A stretch of 11,470 bases of DNA from an uncultured Clostridia bacterium (GTDB lineage Bacteria > Bacillota > Clostridia > Oscillospirales > Acutalibacteraceae), in contig CAMOWP010000046.1 in NCBI GenBank assembly GCA_946628455.1, forward strand, positions 1 through 11,470. Direction: 5' to 3'. The notes under the pieces were generated by a model that saw only the letters and a list, made by a program, of their open reading frames with translations, did not search any database and was not told where the DNA came from. Shown here piece after piece: positions 1 to 7,756 of this stretch; position 1 is the stretch's first letter, and every line of letters starts with the position of its first letter. Position numbers and translations under genes: made by a program.

Positions 1-1
1 G

Positions 2-583
2 AGCTCTCAGGTTCAGCAGAGAATAACAAAGAGTCAGTCAGAATGGCAGGAGATAACTTCGCTTGATTCGCTTCTTCCCGCCGTGCCTTACAGATTCGGC
101 TTCAGCGGCGGCTATTGGGCTGATACCGAAAGTGCTCTGTCTCTCCTGCAGTCAGGCGCTGACGCTGAAATCCACCCTGATTATTCAGTAAATAATTATA
201 CCGATTGTGTAATTCCTATTCCTTCTGGAAGCGTTCCTGCGCTGAGCTTATACTATTCGTATAATCAGGAGGAAAGCGCGGCGTCGTTTACTATGGCGCT
301 CGGCGTACCTGAAAACTGTCATATAGAATCGGCTGGCATTGCGCTTTACTATAAAAAAGCAAGCACGTTTGACCCGACTCAGTTTACCGTGACGCTCAAT
401 AATAAAACGCTCACCTCAAAGTTTGAAGCGGCGGACGAGGACAGCGTTTATACTCTCAGCGTTTCAAAATTCTCTTCAAAGAATAACTGGAGCGTAAGGG
501 GCTACGTAACTTATTATGACGGAAACGAGCTTAAAACGGCATATTCAAATCAGATTAATATTGTTGACAAGGCAGAGGTCTGA
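2..583 (+). CDS. C-terminal part of a probable extracellular beta-rich protein (5' end outside the window)
   Basis: The reading frame is open from base 2 to the TGA at 581-583 with no stop, so this is the tail of a longer gene and the true start lies upstream. A GTG at 83 is in frame but has no ribosome binding site and is not needed as a start. I do not recognise a named family. The visible 193 residues are rich in Ser, Thr, Tyr and Asn and poor in Cys, with alternating beta-type segments. The end carries a pattern (NNWSVRGYVTYYDG, then YSNQINI) resembling Ig-like or repeat-region modules of secreted and cell-surface proteins of gut Clostridia; that resemblance is from memory. No LPXTG signal, C-terminal hydrophobic anchor or positively charged tail is present, so any anchor or signal peptide must be upstream. 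The next gene begins one base after the stop, implying cotranscription. Confidence 0.6.
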   Translation, partial: SSQVQQRITKSQSEWQEITSLDSLLPAVPYRFGFSGGYWADTESALSLLQSGADAEIHPDYSVNNYTDCVIPIPSGSVPALSLYYSYNQEESAASFTMALGVPENCHIESAGIALYYKKASTFDPTQFTVTLNNKTLTSKFEAADEDSVYTLSVSKFSSKNNWSVRGYVTYYDGNELKTAYSNQINIVDKAEV

Positions 584-584
584 T

Positions 585-893
585 ATGGCAAATTCATTTG
601 AAAAGATTTACGAAACGGTTAAGAAAATCCCGTACGGAAAGGTTGCAACCTACGGTCAGATTGCCCTGCTTTCGGGCAATCCGAACTGGAGCAGGGTAGT
701 GGGCTACGCGCTTCACGTCAACCCCGACCCTGATTCAATCCCTTGTTTTCGGGTTGTTAACCGCTTCGGCGAGCCGTCGTCAGCGTTTGCCTTCGGAGGA
801 AAGAATATGCAAATCCTTCTTCTTGAGGGCGAGGGCGTTGAATTTACAGACGGCAGAGTTGATATGGAAAAATTCCTTTGGGACGGAAAATAA
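585..893 (+). CDS. MGMT-family small alkyltransferase / alkyltransferase-like DNA-repair protein
   Basis: This 102-residue cytoplasmic protein is the DNA-binding/methyl-acceptor domain of the O6-alkylguanine-DNA alkyltransferase family, without the N-terminal ribonuclease-H-like domain of full-length Ogt/MGMT. It opens with a helix ending in IPYGKVATYGQIA (Tyr23 of the helix-turn-helix). GNPNWSRVVGYAL follows, in which Arg37 matches the arginine finger. The active-site segment is PCFRVVNRFG, with acceptor Cys54 present. The LLEGEGV segment carries Glu83, aligned to the Glu of the Cys-His-Glu triad. The usual PCHR histidine is Phe55 here. Because the Cys is kept, this is not a typical ATL protein, where it is replaced by Trp or Ala. 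ATG 585 was chosen because MANSFEK begins at the conserved helix and follows the upstream stop by one base, suggesting translational coupling. A longer reading from 516 would overlap the upstream gene and adds only non-conserved residues. Either repair or damage flagging is possible. Confidence 0.87.
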   Translation: MANSFEKIYETVKKIPYGKVATYGQIALLSGNPNWSRVVGYALHVNPDPDSIPCFRVVNRFGEPSSAFAFGGKNMQILLLEGEGVEFTDGRVDMEKFLWDGK

Positions 894-894
894 G

Positions 895-900
895 AAAGGA
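895..900 (+). promoter_or_regulatory. Ribosome binding site of lacZ
   Basis: AAAGGA lies 7 bases before ATG 908. It places the lacZ start at 908 rather than at an in-frame TTG at 878, which lies inside the upstream gene and has no such site. Confidence 0.7.
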
Positions 901-907
901 TTGGAGT

Positions 908-3900
908 ATGAAAGCTAAGTATATCTGGGAGGACCCGCAGCAGGTGCAAATCGGCAAGGAGGACGGCCACGCAATCGCCATGCCGTTTGACGATGCTCAA
1001 AGCGCGCTTGAGGGCGAAAGCAAGTATAAAATGAGCCTTAACGGAGAATGGAAATTCCTCTGGCTTAACGATATTGAAAAGGACAGCGAGGAGTTTAAGG
1101 CTGACAGCTTTGACGACAGTGGCTGGGATGATATTACCGTTCCGTCAGTCTGGCAGCTTAAGGGCTACGGCGCGCCGTATTACTATGCGAGCACTTACCC
1201 GAGAGCGCTTTCACGCAGCAAGTCAAAAATCCCGTCAATTGACCGCTCAATGCAGGAAATCGGCTGGTACAGAAAAGCCTTCACCCTGCCCGAAGGCTTT
1301 GACTCAAAAGAGATTTTTCTTCATTTCGGCGCCTGCAAGGCTGCGCTTGAGGTATGGGTTAACGGTGAGTACGTAGGCTATTCCTGCGGCTCAATGACCC
1401 CTCACGAATTTGACGTTACGCCTTATCTCAGAAAAGGCGAAAATCTTGTTGCCGCAAAGGTTTACCGCTTTGCCGCTTCCTCGTATCTTGAAGACCAGGA
1501 TATGTGGTGGCTTTCGGGAATTTACAGAGAGGTCTACCTCTTTGCCGAGCCTAAGCTCTGCCTCAGGGATTTCTACGTTAAAACTGATTTTGACGAGGAC
1601 TTTAAAAACTCAGAGCTCAGCCTTGACGTTTATATTAACAACTATTCAGACAGCGATAAACCGGCAAAGGTCAGCGCTTATCTCATTTCCGAAACCGAAA
1701 GGGAAATCCCTCTCGGCGAGGCTGAATGCGCAATAAAGGCGGGCGAAAAGGGGAGCGTAAATATCTCCGAGTTCGTTAAAAATCCTAAAAAATGGTCCGC
1801 CGAGCAGCCGAGCCTTTACAAGCTTGTAATGACTCTCAGCGACGGCGAAAGCGAGTGCGTAAAGGCTTATGACATTGGCTTTAAAAAGGTTGAAATTATC
1901 GGCGAAAAGCTTATGTTCAACGGTATGCCGCTTATGATAAGGGGAACAAACCGCCACGATTTTGACCCCGATAACGGCTGGGCAGTTCCGAAGGAAAGGT
2001 ATATTCAGGATTTCGATTTGATGCAGCAGTGCAACATCAACGCAATCCGCTGCTCACATTATCCCGACGACCCTTATTTTTACGAGCTTGCAAATAAATA
2101 CGGCTTTTACGTTATGGACGAGTGCGACCTTGAAACTCACGGCGTAAGGCGTAAAAACGTTCCGGGCTCAAACCCGCTGTGGACTGCGCTTGCAGTTGAT
2201 AAAATGGAGAGAATGGTCCTGCGTGACAGAAACAACCCCTGCATATTTATGTGGTCTCTTGGCAACGAGGCGGGCGACGGCGATAACTTTATGAGGATGA
2301 AGGAAGCCGCGCTGAAGCTTGACGACACAAGGCAGTTCCACTATGAGGGTGATTTCGATTTCACTAAGAGCGACGTTATCTCCCGTATGTATCCCGATGA
2401 GGCAACTATGAAAAAGCTCGGCGAGCGCGAGCCCATAACGCTCACCGCCTTTGATAATATCGCAAATCAGCTTGCGGCTGATTCAAAGCCCATAGCTGCC
2501 GAGATGTATAACAAGCCCGTTATTCTCTGCGAATATGCTCACTCAATGGAAAATTCCCTCGGAAATTTTCAGGAGTATATGGAGGATTTTGAAAAGTATG
2601 AGAATATGTGCGGCGGCTTTATATGGGATTGGGTTGACCAGGCAATTCATAAGGTGAACGGGGACGGCAGCGAGGACTGGCTTTACGGCACGGACTTTGA
2701 AAAGGACGAGCCTAAAAGATGGTATAACGGAATTGACAAAACCGCTATGACGGGCTCAAACACTTATTTCTGCGCCAACGGCGTAATCGGAGCGGACAGA
2801 ACGCCTCACCCTCAGTTTACGGAGGTTAAGCACGTCTATCAGCCGATTGTAACAACAGCCTTTGACGTAACAGTCGGCAGGTTCAACGTCCGCTCGCGCT
2901 TCCTGTTTACAGACGTTTCCTCGTTCAAGTGTAAGTGGAAAATTGAGTGCGAGGGCGAGGAGGTGCAGTCGGGCGAGATGGAAAAATTCTCCCTCGTTCC
3001 GCTTCAGGAGGAGTTCATTGACATCCCTTACGATTACTCAAAGCTCGACAGTGAAAAGGAAAACATACTCACCATTTCCTTCCACACGAAGAAAAAGACT
3101 CCGGGCTTAAAGTCAAACGCCGAGATAGCTTACGACCAGTTTGTTCTCACTTCCGCTTCAAAGCCGAAATATGAAAAGGCTGAGGACACGCTGAGCTTTG
3201 AGCAGAAAAAGAACACGGTCTGCGTTATCGGAGACGGCTTCAGCGTTAAGATTGAAAACGGCGTTATGACTGAATATATGCTCGGAAAAACCAATATGCT
3301 CAGCGCGCCGCTCGCTCCGAATTATTTCAGAGCGCTGACGGATAACGATATCGACGTTCTCAACTTTGCTCCGCCGCTTATTAAGTTCTCGCCTTATTAC
3401 AAGTGGAAAAAGGTCGCTTCAACCGTCAAGGCGCTTAAAACGGAAACTGAAAAGAGCGACTGCGCCGTAAAGGTTAAGGTTGCGCTTTCAGCTTCAATGC
3501 TTGATAAGGCGTATGCTTCTTATACTGTTTTTCCTGACGGAAGGGTTGCGGTTTATCACAGCGCGGTGCCTAAGGCTGACCCCGTGCGCTTCGGCTACAG
3601 ATTTGCAATTGATAAGTCCTTCAGCAACGTAAGCTGGTACGGCAGAGGCGAAGCCCCCTGCTATACCGACAGAAAGAGCGGCTATAAAATCGGAAAATAT
3701 TCAATGCCGCTTGAAAGGTTTGAATATAACTATATGCGCCCGCAGGAAAGCTCAACAAGAGCCGACGTAAGATACTTTACCCTGACTGATAAAAAGGGCA
3801 GGGGCGTTAAGGTAACGGCGTATTACGATAAGCCGTTTATGTTCTCGGCGCTTCCTTATACTCCCGAGCAGCTCGATTCCTTTGCTCATATCAGTGAGAT

Positions 3901-4051
3901 TGAAAGAAGCGGCAACATAACCGTTACCGTTGACTCCGCCCAGCAAGGAGTCGGCGGCGATATGCCGGGCCAGGCGTATGTAAGAGATAAATATAAGCTT
4001 AAGAAAGGCGAAAAGCTCAGCATTGCGTTTCTTATTGAATTTACAGAATAG
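908..4051 (+). CDS. lacZ: Beta-galactosidase, glycoside hydrolase family 2, LacZ type
   Basis: This 1047-residue enzyme hydrolyses terminal beta-D-galactosides such as lactose, with retention of configuration. There is no signal peptide, so it is cytoplasmic. The domain order is that of full-length LacZ: jelly-roll sugar-binding domain (about 45-210), Ig-like domain (215-330), TIM barrel (335-625), second Ig-like domain (645-740) and the large C-terminal Bgal_small_N domain (about 765-1045, with YFRALTDNDI and QQGVGGD). Catalytic signatures are all present: RCSHYP (Arg381-His384), DECDLETHG with metal-site Glu409 and His411, SLGNEAG with acid/base Glu454, and CEYAHSMENSLGNF with nucleophile Glu542 and His545. 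Length is close to the 1024 residues of E. coli LacZ. The start at ATG 908 has AAAGGA 7 bases upstream, 14 bases after the alkyltransferase stop. No sugar permease, galactose-pathway gene or LacI-type regulator is in view, so the natural substrate could be a beta-galactoside other than lactose. The TAG stop is followed directly, in the same frame, by the ATG of comEC. Confidence 0.95.
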   Translation: MKAKYIWEDPQQVQIGKEDGHAIAMPFDDAQSALEGESKYKMSLNGEWKFLWLNDIEKDSEEFKADSFDDSGWDDITVPSVWQLKGYGAPYYYASTYPRALSRSKSKIPSIDRSMQEIGWYRKAFTLPEGFDSKEIFLHFGACKAALEVWVNGEYVGYSCGSMTPHEFDVTPYLRKGENLVAAKVYRFAASSYLEDQDMWWLSGIYREVYLFAEPKLCLRDFYVKTDFDEDFKNSELSLDVYINNYSDSDKPAKVSAYLISETEREIPLGEAECAIKAGEKGSVNISEFVKNPKKWSAEQPSLYKLVMTLSDGESECVKAYDIGFKKVEIIGEKLMFNGMPLMIRGTNRHDFDPDNGWAVPKERYIQDFDLMQQCNINAIRCSHYPDDPYFYELANKYGFYVMDECDLETHGVRRKNVPGSNPLWTALAVDKMERMVLRDRNNPCIFMWSLGNEAGDGDNFMRMKEAALKLDDTRQFHYEGDFDFTKSDVISRMYPDEATMKKLGEREPITLTAFDNIANQLAADSKPIAAEMYNKPVILCEYAHSMENSLGNFQEYMEDFEKYENMCGGFIWDWVDQAIHKVNGDGSEDWLYGTDFEKDEPKRWYNGIDKTAMTGSNTYFCANGVIGADRTPHPQFTEVKHVYQPIVTTAFDVTVGRFNVRSRFLFTDVSSFKCKWKIECEGEEVQSGEMEKFSLVPLQEEFIDIPYDYSKLDSEKENILTISFHTKKKTPGLKSNAEIAYDQFVLTSASKPKYEKAEDTLSFEQKKNTVCVIGDGFSVKIENGVMTEYMLGKTNMLSAPLAPNYFRALTDNDIDVLNFAPPLIKFSPYYKWKKVASTVKALKTETEKSDCAVKVKVALSASMLDKAYASYTVFPDGRVAVYHSAVPKADPVRFGYRFAIDKSFSNVSWYGRGEAPCYTDRKSGYKIGKYSMPLERFEYNYMRPQESSTRADVRYFTLTDKKGRGVKVTAYYDKPFMFSALPYTPEQLDSFAHISEIERSGNITVTVDSAQQGVGGDMPGQAYVRDKYKLKKGEKLSIAFLIEFTE

Positions 4052-6121
4052 ATGAAAAGATATTTCGCGTGTATCGGCTTTACGGTTGCGGTAACTCTTA
4101 TCGTGCTTAATATGACGGAGGTGTTTTATTCCTTCGTCATCGGCGCGGGCGCAGCCGTAATGCTTGCAGCCACTTTAATACTCCCTAAATACAGACAGGA
4201 GCGTGCGTTTCCTGTCTGCTTTAGCGCTGTGCTGTTTGCGTGCCTGCTTTACTGTGCAGTTTACTATGCGGAGGTTGTTCCCGCTCAGCTCCTCGCGGGG
4301 CAGGAGGCTCAGGCAAAGCTTTACCTGACCTCGCTTCCTACGGAAAATAACGGGCAGTATATCTACACAGCCAAAACGCAGAGCATTATTTTTGACGGTG
4401 CTCCGCAGAGCATAACGCTGAGAATTAAATCAAGCGAGCCGATTTATGCGGATTCCTACACGCTTATCAACGCAAACCTTAAGTTCTATAAGGTCGGAAC
4501 AAACGCGTTTAATTCCTTCGGCTACTGGGGAAAGAGGATTTATCTTTCCGCTCATATAAAGTCATATGAGATAACAGGTGTATGCCAAAACTCGCTTATG
4601 CGCAATATCCTTCACCTCAGGCAGGATATAATCACAACGCTTTTCGAAAGCGTCAGGGGAGACGAGGGAGCTCTCGCCGCGGCGCTTGTTACGGGTGAAA
4701 AATCGCTGCTTACAGATGAGGCTTATTACAGCTTCCGCGCGGCGGGAGTATCTCATCTTATGGCTGTCAGCGGGCTTCATCTCTCGGTTATTACGGGAGC
4801 CTTCAGCCTTGTGCTGAAAGCGCTTCGCGTAAACAAAAGAGCAAGCTCAGCTTTTCTTATTGTAGTGGTTGTGCTTTACTGTGCGCTTGCAGGCTTTTCA
4901 AGCTCAGTTGTAAGAGCGGGGATAATGCTTATAGTGCTTCTTTTCGGTGACGTAATTAAAATGCGCGGAGATACTCTTAATTCGCTCGGCGTTGCTGTTT
5001 TCATAATCTGCCTTAACCCGTTTGCCGTAAGCGACGTCGGCTCTGTGCTCAGCGTTCTTGCCGTGCTCGCGCTCATAACTGCGTCAAAGGGCTTTGCCTT
5101 AGTTGAGCAGAAAATAAATAAAATCAAACGGCTTCGTAAGTTTAACGGCGGAATAATTGTGCCCGTTATTAAATATATTCTCAACAGCCTTGTGCTGTCG
5201 CTTTGCGTGCTGTTTTTCACACTGCCTGCAATGTATCTCTTTTTCGGCTATTTTTCGGTTATTTGCGTGTTTATAAACGTTTTCATCGTTCCTCTCGGAA
5301 GCGCTTCAACCGTCCTTTCGCTTATAACCTATATCTCCGATAAAGCAGGCGTGCTCAGCGGCGCGGCGAATTTCGTTGACAGTGGGCTCAACTCGTTTAT
5401 CCTCTACCTTGTCAAAACAGCCTCGCGCTTTGAGTTTACTATTATCAGAACGGAATACCTTTTCGGCTTCGTTACGGCAGGCATACTTTTTATGTTTGGC
5501 TTGTGCTTTTTAATCGGGCGCAAGGGGCTGTTTAAGGCGGTTGCGGTTATAAGCATTGTATCCCTCGCAGCTACAAGCGCCGTAACGCTTTATTACGATA
5601 AAAGGAGCGCTCAGCTTTTTGTCGGCGAAGGCTCGGCAGTCGCGTTAGTTGAGGGAAAAGAGGCAGTCGTTTTAGGCGTTTCAACCAAAACGGATTATTA
5701 TGCGGTGAGCTCCTTTCTGTCTGTCAGGGACGCTGAAATTGAGCTGATTGCCGTTAAATCCGACCCTCGTTACAGCCTTATGCTCGCTGAGGAGTTCGGC
5801 TGTAAAACAATAGTCTGCGAGGATTTCAGCTACGATATTTTAAACAGCGATATCAGCGAATATATAACGGGAAAAAGCTACAGCAAAAGCTCGGGCGGCA
5901 TAGCCTGCAGCGTTTCTTATTCTGACGGCTTTAGCTATGAGCTCAGCGTTAATGCAATTAATATAAATAATAAATCTGTAAATAAAAATTCTATTTTTGT
6001 TGCAAGAAATGCAATTTATGATTATAATGGAATTATTAATCTTGAAAACGGCGAGGTGCTTTACAGCATTTATTCTGACGGCACCTTCAGAGCAAGGCGG
6101 TTAAATGTATGGCAAAGTTAA
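4052..6121 (+). CDS. comEC: ComEC/Rec2 family DNA-uptake channel with a degenerate C-terminal domain
   Basis: This is a 689-residue multi-pass membrane protein. In competent bacteria ComEC carries single-stranded DNA across the cytoplasmic membrane. Two or three helices lie at about 5-75, followed by a soluble beta-rich OB-like region (about 85-175) typical of the N-terminal DUF4131 domain. The Competence domain follows (about 190-500) with the family signature GVSHLMAVSGLH (232-243), then GFSSSVVRAG and LNPFAVSDVGSVLS, and many hydrophobic helices. The last about 180 residues take the place of the metallo-beta-lactamase-like domain but have no histidine, so the HxHxDH metal site is absent. 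The start abuts the lacZ stop (TAG then ATG, same frame) with no clear Shine-Dalgarno, which suggests reinitiation or coupling. The 3' end overlaps holA by 13 bases; comEC followed by holA is a common Firmicutes arrangement. No other competence genes are in view, so DNA uptake is not proven. Confidence 0.92.
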   Translation: MKRYFACIGFTVAVTLIVLNMTEVFYSFVIGAGAAVMLAATLILPKYRQERAFPVCFSAVLFACLLYCAVYYAEVVPAQLLAGQEAQAKLYLTSLPTENNGQYIYTAKTQSIIFDGAPQSITLRIKSSEPIYADSYTLINANLKFYKVGTNAFNSFGYWGKRIYLSAHIKSYEITGVCQNSLMRNILHLRQDIITTLFESVRGDEGALAAALVTGEKSLLTDEAYYSFRAAGVSHLMAVSGLHLSVITGAFSLVLKALRVNKRASSAFLIVVVVLYCALAGFSSSVVRAGIMLIVLLFGDVIKMRGDTLNSLGVAVFIICLNPFAVSDVGSVLSVLAVLALITASKGFALVEQKINKIKRLRKFNGGIIVPVIKYILNSLVLSLCVLFFTLPAMYLFFGYFSVICVFINVFIVPLGSASTVLSLITYISDKAGVLSGAANFVDSGLNSFILYLVKTASRFEFTIIRTEYLFGFVTAGILFMFGLCFLIGRKGLFKAVAVISIVSLAATSAVTLYYDKRSAQLFVGEGSAVALVEGKEAVVLGVSTKTDYYAVSSFLSVRDAEIELIAVKSDPRYSLMLAEEFGCKTIVCEDFSYDILNSDISEYITGKSYSKSSGGIACSVSYSDGFSYELSVNAININNKSVNKNSIFVARNAIYDYNGIINLENGEVLYSIYSDGTFRARRLNVWQS
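6000..6028 (+). promoter_or_regulatory. Candidate sigma-A promoter inside the comEC 3' end, reading into holA
   Basis: TTGCAA at 6000-6005 and a perfect TATAAT at 6023-6028 are separated by 17 bases, with a TG just upstream of the -10 (6019-6020, one base off the extended -10 position). The preceding 45 bases are very AT-rich, as an UP element would be. Transcription would start near 6035, about 75 bases before the holA ATG. The -35 matches consensus at four of six positions, so this is a prediction only. Confidence 0.5.
6094..6100 (+). promoter_or_regulatory. Ribosome binding site of holA
   Basis: AAGGCGG lies 8 bases before ATG 6109, inside the end of comEC. It supports the start that gives the 13-base overlap. 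Confidence 0.6.
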
Positions 6122-7152
6122 ATGAAGAGGGCTTAAAAAAGCAGATAAAGGAGGGCAGCTTTTCAAATGCCTATATGCTTTACGGTACTGAAAACTACCT
6201 TAAGGATTTGTACCTGTCGCGCCTTAAAAAGAAGCTTATTAACCCTGCGTTTGCTGATTTTAACTATCACGCTTTTGAGGGCAGAGACGTTTCAATTGAC
6301 GATATAATTCTTGCTGCGCAGACCGTTCCCATGATGAGCGAATATTCGCTTATTGTAGTTCACGATTTTCCGTTTGATGAAAACAAGGAGGCAGTTAAGG
6401 CGCTCAAGGAATTCCTCAGCGATATGCCCGATTACTGCATAACTGTTTTCTGGTATGAATCAATTGTTATTGAAACCAAAAAGGATTCCCCCTGGAAGGG
6501 CGTAATAAGCGCGTTTACAAAGGCGGGCAGTGCGGTTGAGATTAATGAGAGAACAGTCGGCGAGCTTATAAAGCTGCTTTGCGCCTATGCGTCAAAGCGT
6601 GGCTGTAATCTTGAAAGAAATAACGCCTCTTATCTTATCGAGGTTTCGGGGCAGAATCTACAGACTCTTTTCAACGAGCTTGATAAAATCTGCTCTTATG
6701 TCAAAAGCGGTGAAATTACAAGAGAGCATATCAACTCCCTTGCCACAAAAACGCTCCAGGCAAAAATTTTTGATATTTCAAAATTCATCATTCAGGGCAA
6801 CAGCGACCTTGCGTATAACGGAATTTTTGCGCTTCTTTATCAGAAGGAGGAGGCAAAGAGCATTCTCTCGGCAATCGCCTCTTACTACGTTGATATGTAC
6901 AGGGTAAAATGCGCAAAGGAGGCGGGAAAGGTTCCCGCGGATGTAGCTCAGCATTATAACTACGGCAACCGTGACTGGATTCTGAGTAAGGCTGCGGCGG
7001 ATTCGTCAAAAATCTCGCTTAATTCCTTAAGGGAGGCGCTTGATATTCTTGCAAACGCCGATTTTCAGATTAAATCAAACGCCGCTCAGCCGGACATAAT
7101 TCTTGAGGAGGCTGTTGCAAAGCTCCTTATGCTGAGGAATAAATATGAGTGA
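6109..7152 (+). CDS. holA: DNA polymerase III subunit delta (clamp-loader subunit)
   Basis: This 347-residue cytoplasmic protein is the delta subunit of the clamp loader, which opens the sliding clamp (DnaN) so that it can be loaded on DNA. Recognition rests on overall pattern and context: the N-terminal AYMLYGTENYLKD (21-33) is the usual delta opening (a degenerate P-loop region that does not bind ATP). It is followed by a strand-rich AAA+-like part, with SLIVVHDF preceding a helix and the PDYCITVFW strand. The C-terminal half is helical, with an HolA-type segment around LEVSGQNLQTLFNELDKI-like residues (here SYLIEVSGQNLQTLFNELDK) and a collar-type end finishing in LEEAVAKLLMLRNK. Length matches the family's usual 330-350. 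It starts within comEC (13-base overlap), has AAGGCGG upstream, and ends with an 8-base overlap with the next gene. In Bacillus the equivalent gene is followed by rpsT, which is absent here. Confidence 0.92.
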   Translation: MAKLNEEGLKKQIKEGSFSNAYMLYGTENYLKDLYLSRLKKKLINPAFADFNYHAFEGRDVSIDDIILAAQTVPMMSEYSLIVVHDFPFDENKEAVKALKEFLSDMPDYCITVFWYESIVIETKKDSPWKGVISAFTKAGSAVEINERTVGELIKLLCAYASKRGCNLERNNASYLIEVSGQNLQTLFNELDKICSYVKSGEITREHINSLATKTLQAKIFDISKFIIQGNSDLAYNGIFALLYQKEEAKSILSAIASYYVDMYRVKCAKEAGKVPADVAQHYNYGNRDWILSKAAADSSKISLNSLREALDILANADFQIKSNAAQPDIILEEAVAKLLMLRNKYE

Positions 7153-7738
7153 AAAGCTTAAAATCTCTCAGGCTGTAATAGTTGAGGGAAAGTATGATAA
7201 AATAAAGCTCGAGGGCATAATTGACGCGTTTATAATTGAAACTGACGGCTTTGGAATTTTCAAGGATAAAAAGCGCCTTGCGTTTATAAAAAAGCTTGCA
7301 AGGGAAAGGGGAATCGCCGTTATAACCGATTCAGACCACGCAGGCTTTATGATAAGAAATTACATCTCCTCGGGTGTTCCGAAAGACAGAATTTTCAACG
7401 TTTATATCCCTGATATTTACGGCAAGGAAAAGCGTAAAAAAACTGCGTCGAAGGAGGGAAAGCTCGGCGTTGAGGGAATGACTAAGGAGGTCATCCTTGA
7501 GGCTTTTAAAAAAGCCGGTTTAGAATTCAGCGAGGTTGAGTGCGAAAACCCCGTAACGCCTTATGATTTATATGAGGCTGGCTTTTCGGGCAGGGAAAAC
7601 TCAAAGGAAAAAAGAAGGGCGCTTCTCAGAGCGCTTGACTTGCCCGAGTTTTTATCAGCCTCGTCGCTGATTTCCTGCATAAACAACACAATGACAAGGG
7701 AAGAATTTCTGAGCCTTGCACAAGGGCTTGAATTATAA
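7145..7738 (+). CDS. rnmV: RNase M5-like Toprim nuclease
   Basis: This 197-residue cytoplasmic protein has the RNase M5 layout. An N-terminal Toprim domain contains VIVEGKYDKIKLE with catalytic Glu14, ETDGFGI, and the acidic pair in ITDSDHAGFMIR (Asp62, Asp64). LGVEGM (107-112) matches the GVE signature of the family. A C-terminal helical region (about 125-195, DUF4093-like) reads VTPYDLYEAGF then RALLRALDLPEF. RNase M5 matures 5S rRNA precursors bound by ribosomal protein uL18 in low-GC Gram-positive bacteria. The commonest form I know reads TDPD at the acidic pair and here it is TDSD, a mild change. ATG 7145 overlaps the holA stop by 8 bases, with AGGA at 7135-7138. In Bacillus rnmV sits beside ksgA; here it follows holA and no ksgA is seen. 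It could be a divergent RNase M5 with another substrate, or a related small Toprim protein. Confidence 0.8.
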   Translation: MSEKLKISQAVIVEGKYDKIKLEGIIDAFIIETDGFGIFKDKKRLAFIKKLARERGIAVITDSDHAGFMIRNYISSGVPKDRIFNVYIPDIYGKEKRKKTASKEGKLGVEGMTKEVILEAFKKAGLEFSEVECENPVTPYDLYEAGFSGRENSKEKRRALLRALDLPEFLSASSLISCINNTMTREEFLSLAQGLEL

Positions 7739-7743
7739 ATTCG

Positions 7744-7749
7744 AGAGGA
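7744..7749 (+). promoter_or_regulatory. Ribosome binding site that supports a TTG start
   Basis: AGAGGA lies 7 bases before TTG 7757. The first in-frame ATG is about 31 codons later, inside the second hydrophobic segment, so this site decides for the TTG start. Confidence 0.65.
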
Positions 7750-7756
7750 CTTAATA

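Noticed and set aside
564..569. Perfect TTGACA as a -35 box upstream of the alkyltransferase gene
   Set aside because: No -10 box is found at 16-18 bases (the site reads GGCAAA), and the bases encode the conserved-looking end of the upstream protein.
83..583. GTG at 83 as a gene start
   Set aside because: The frame is open to the left edge and the upstream residues have the same character, so the gene is simply cut by the window. No Shine-Dalgarno precedes this GTG.
878..907. Earlier TTG start for lacZ
   Set aside because: It overlaps the alkyltransferase gene and has no ribosome binding site, while ATG 908 has AAAGGA at good spacing.
4049..4054. lacZ and comEC as one gene interrupted by a point mutation
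   Set aside because: Both proteins are full length for their own families and functionally unrelated, so the TAG is a true stop and not a nonsense mutation in a fusion.
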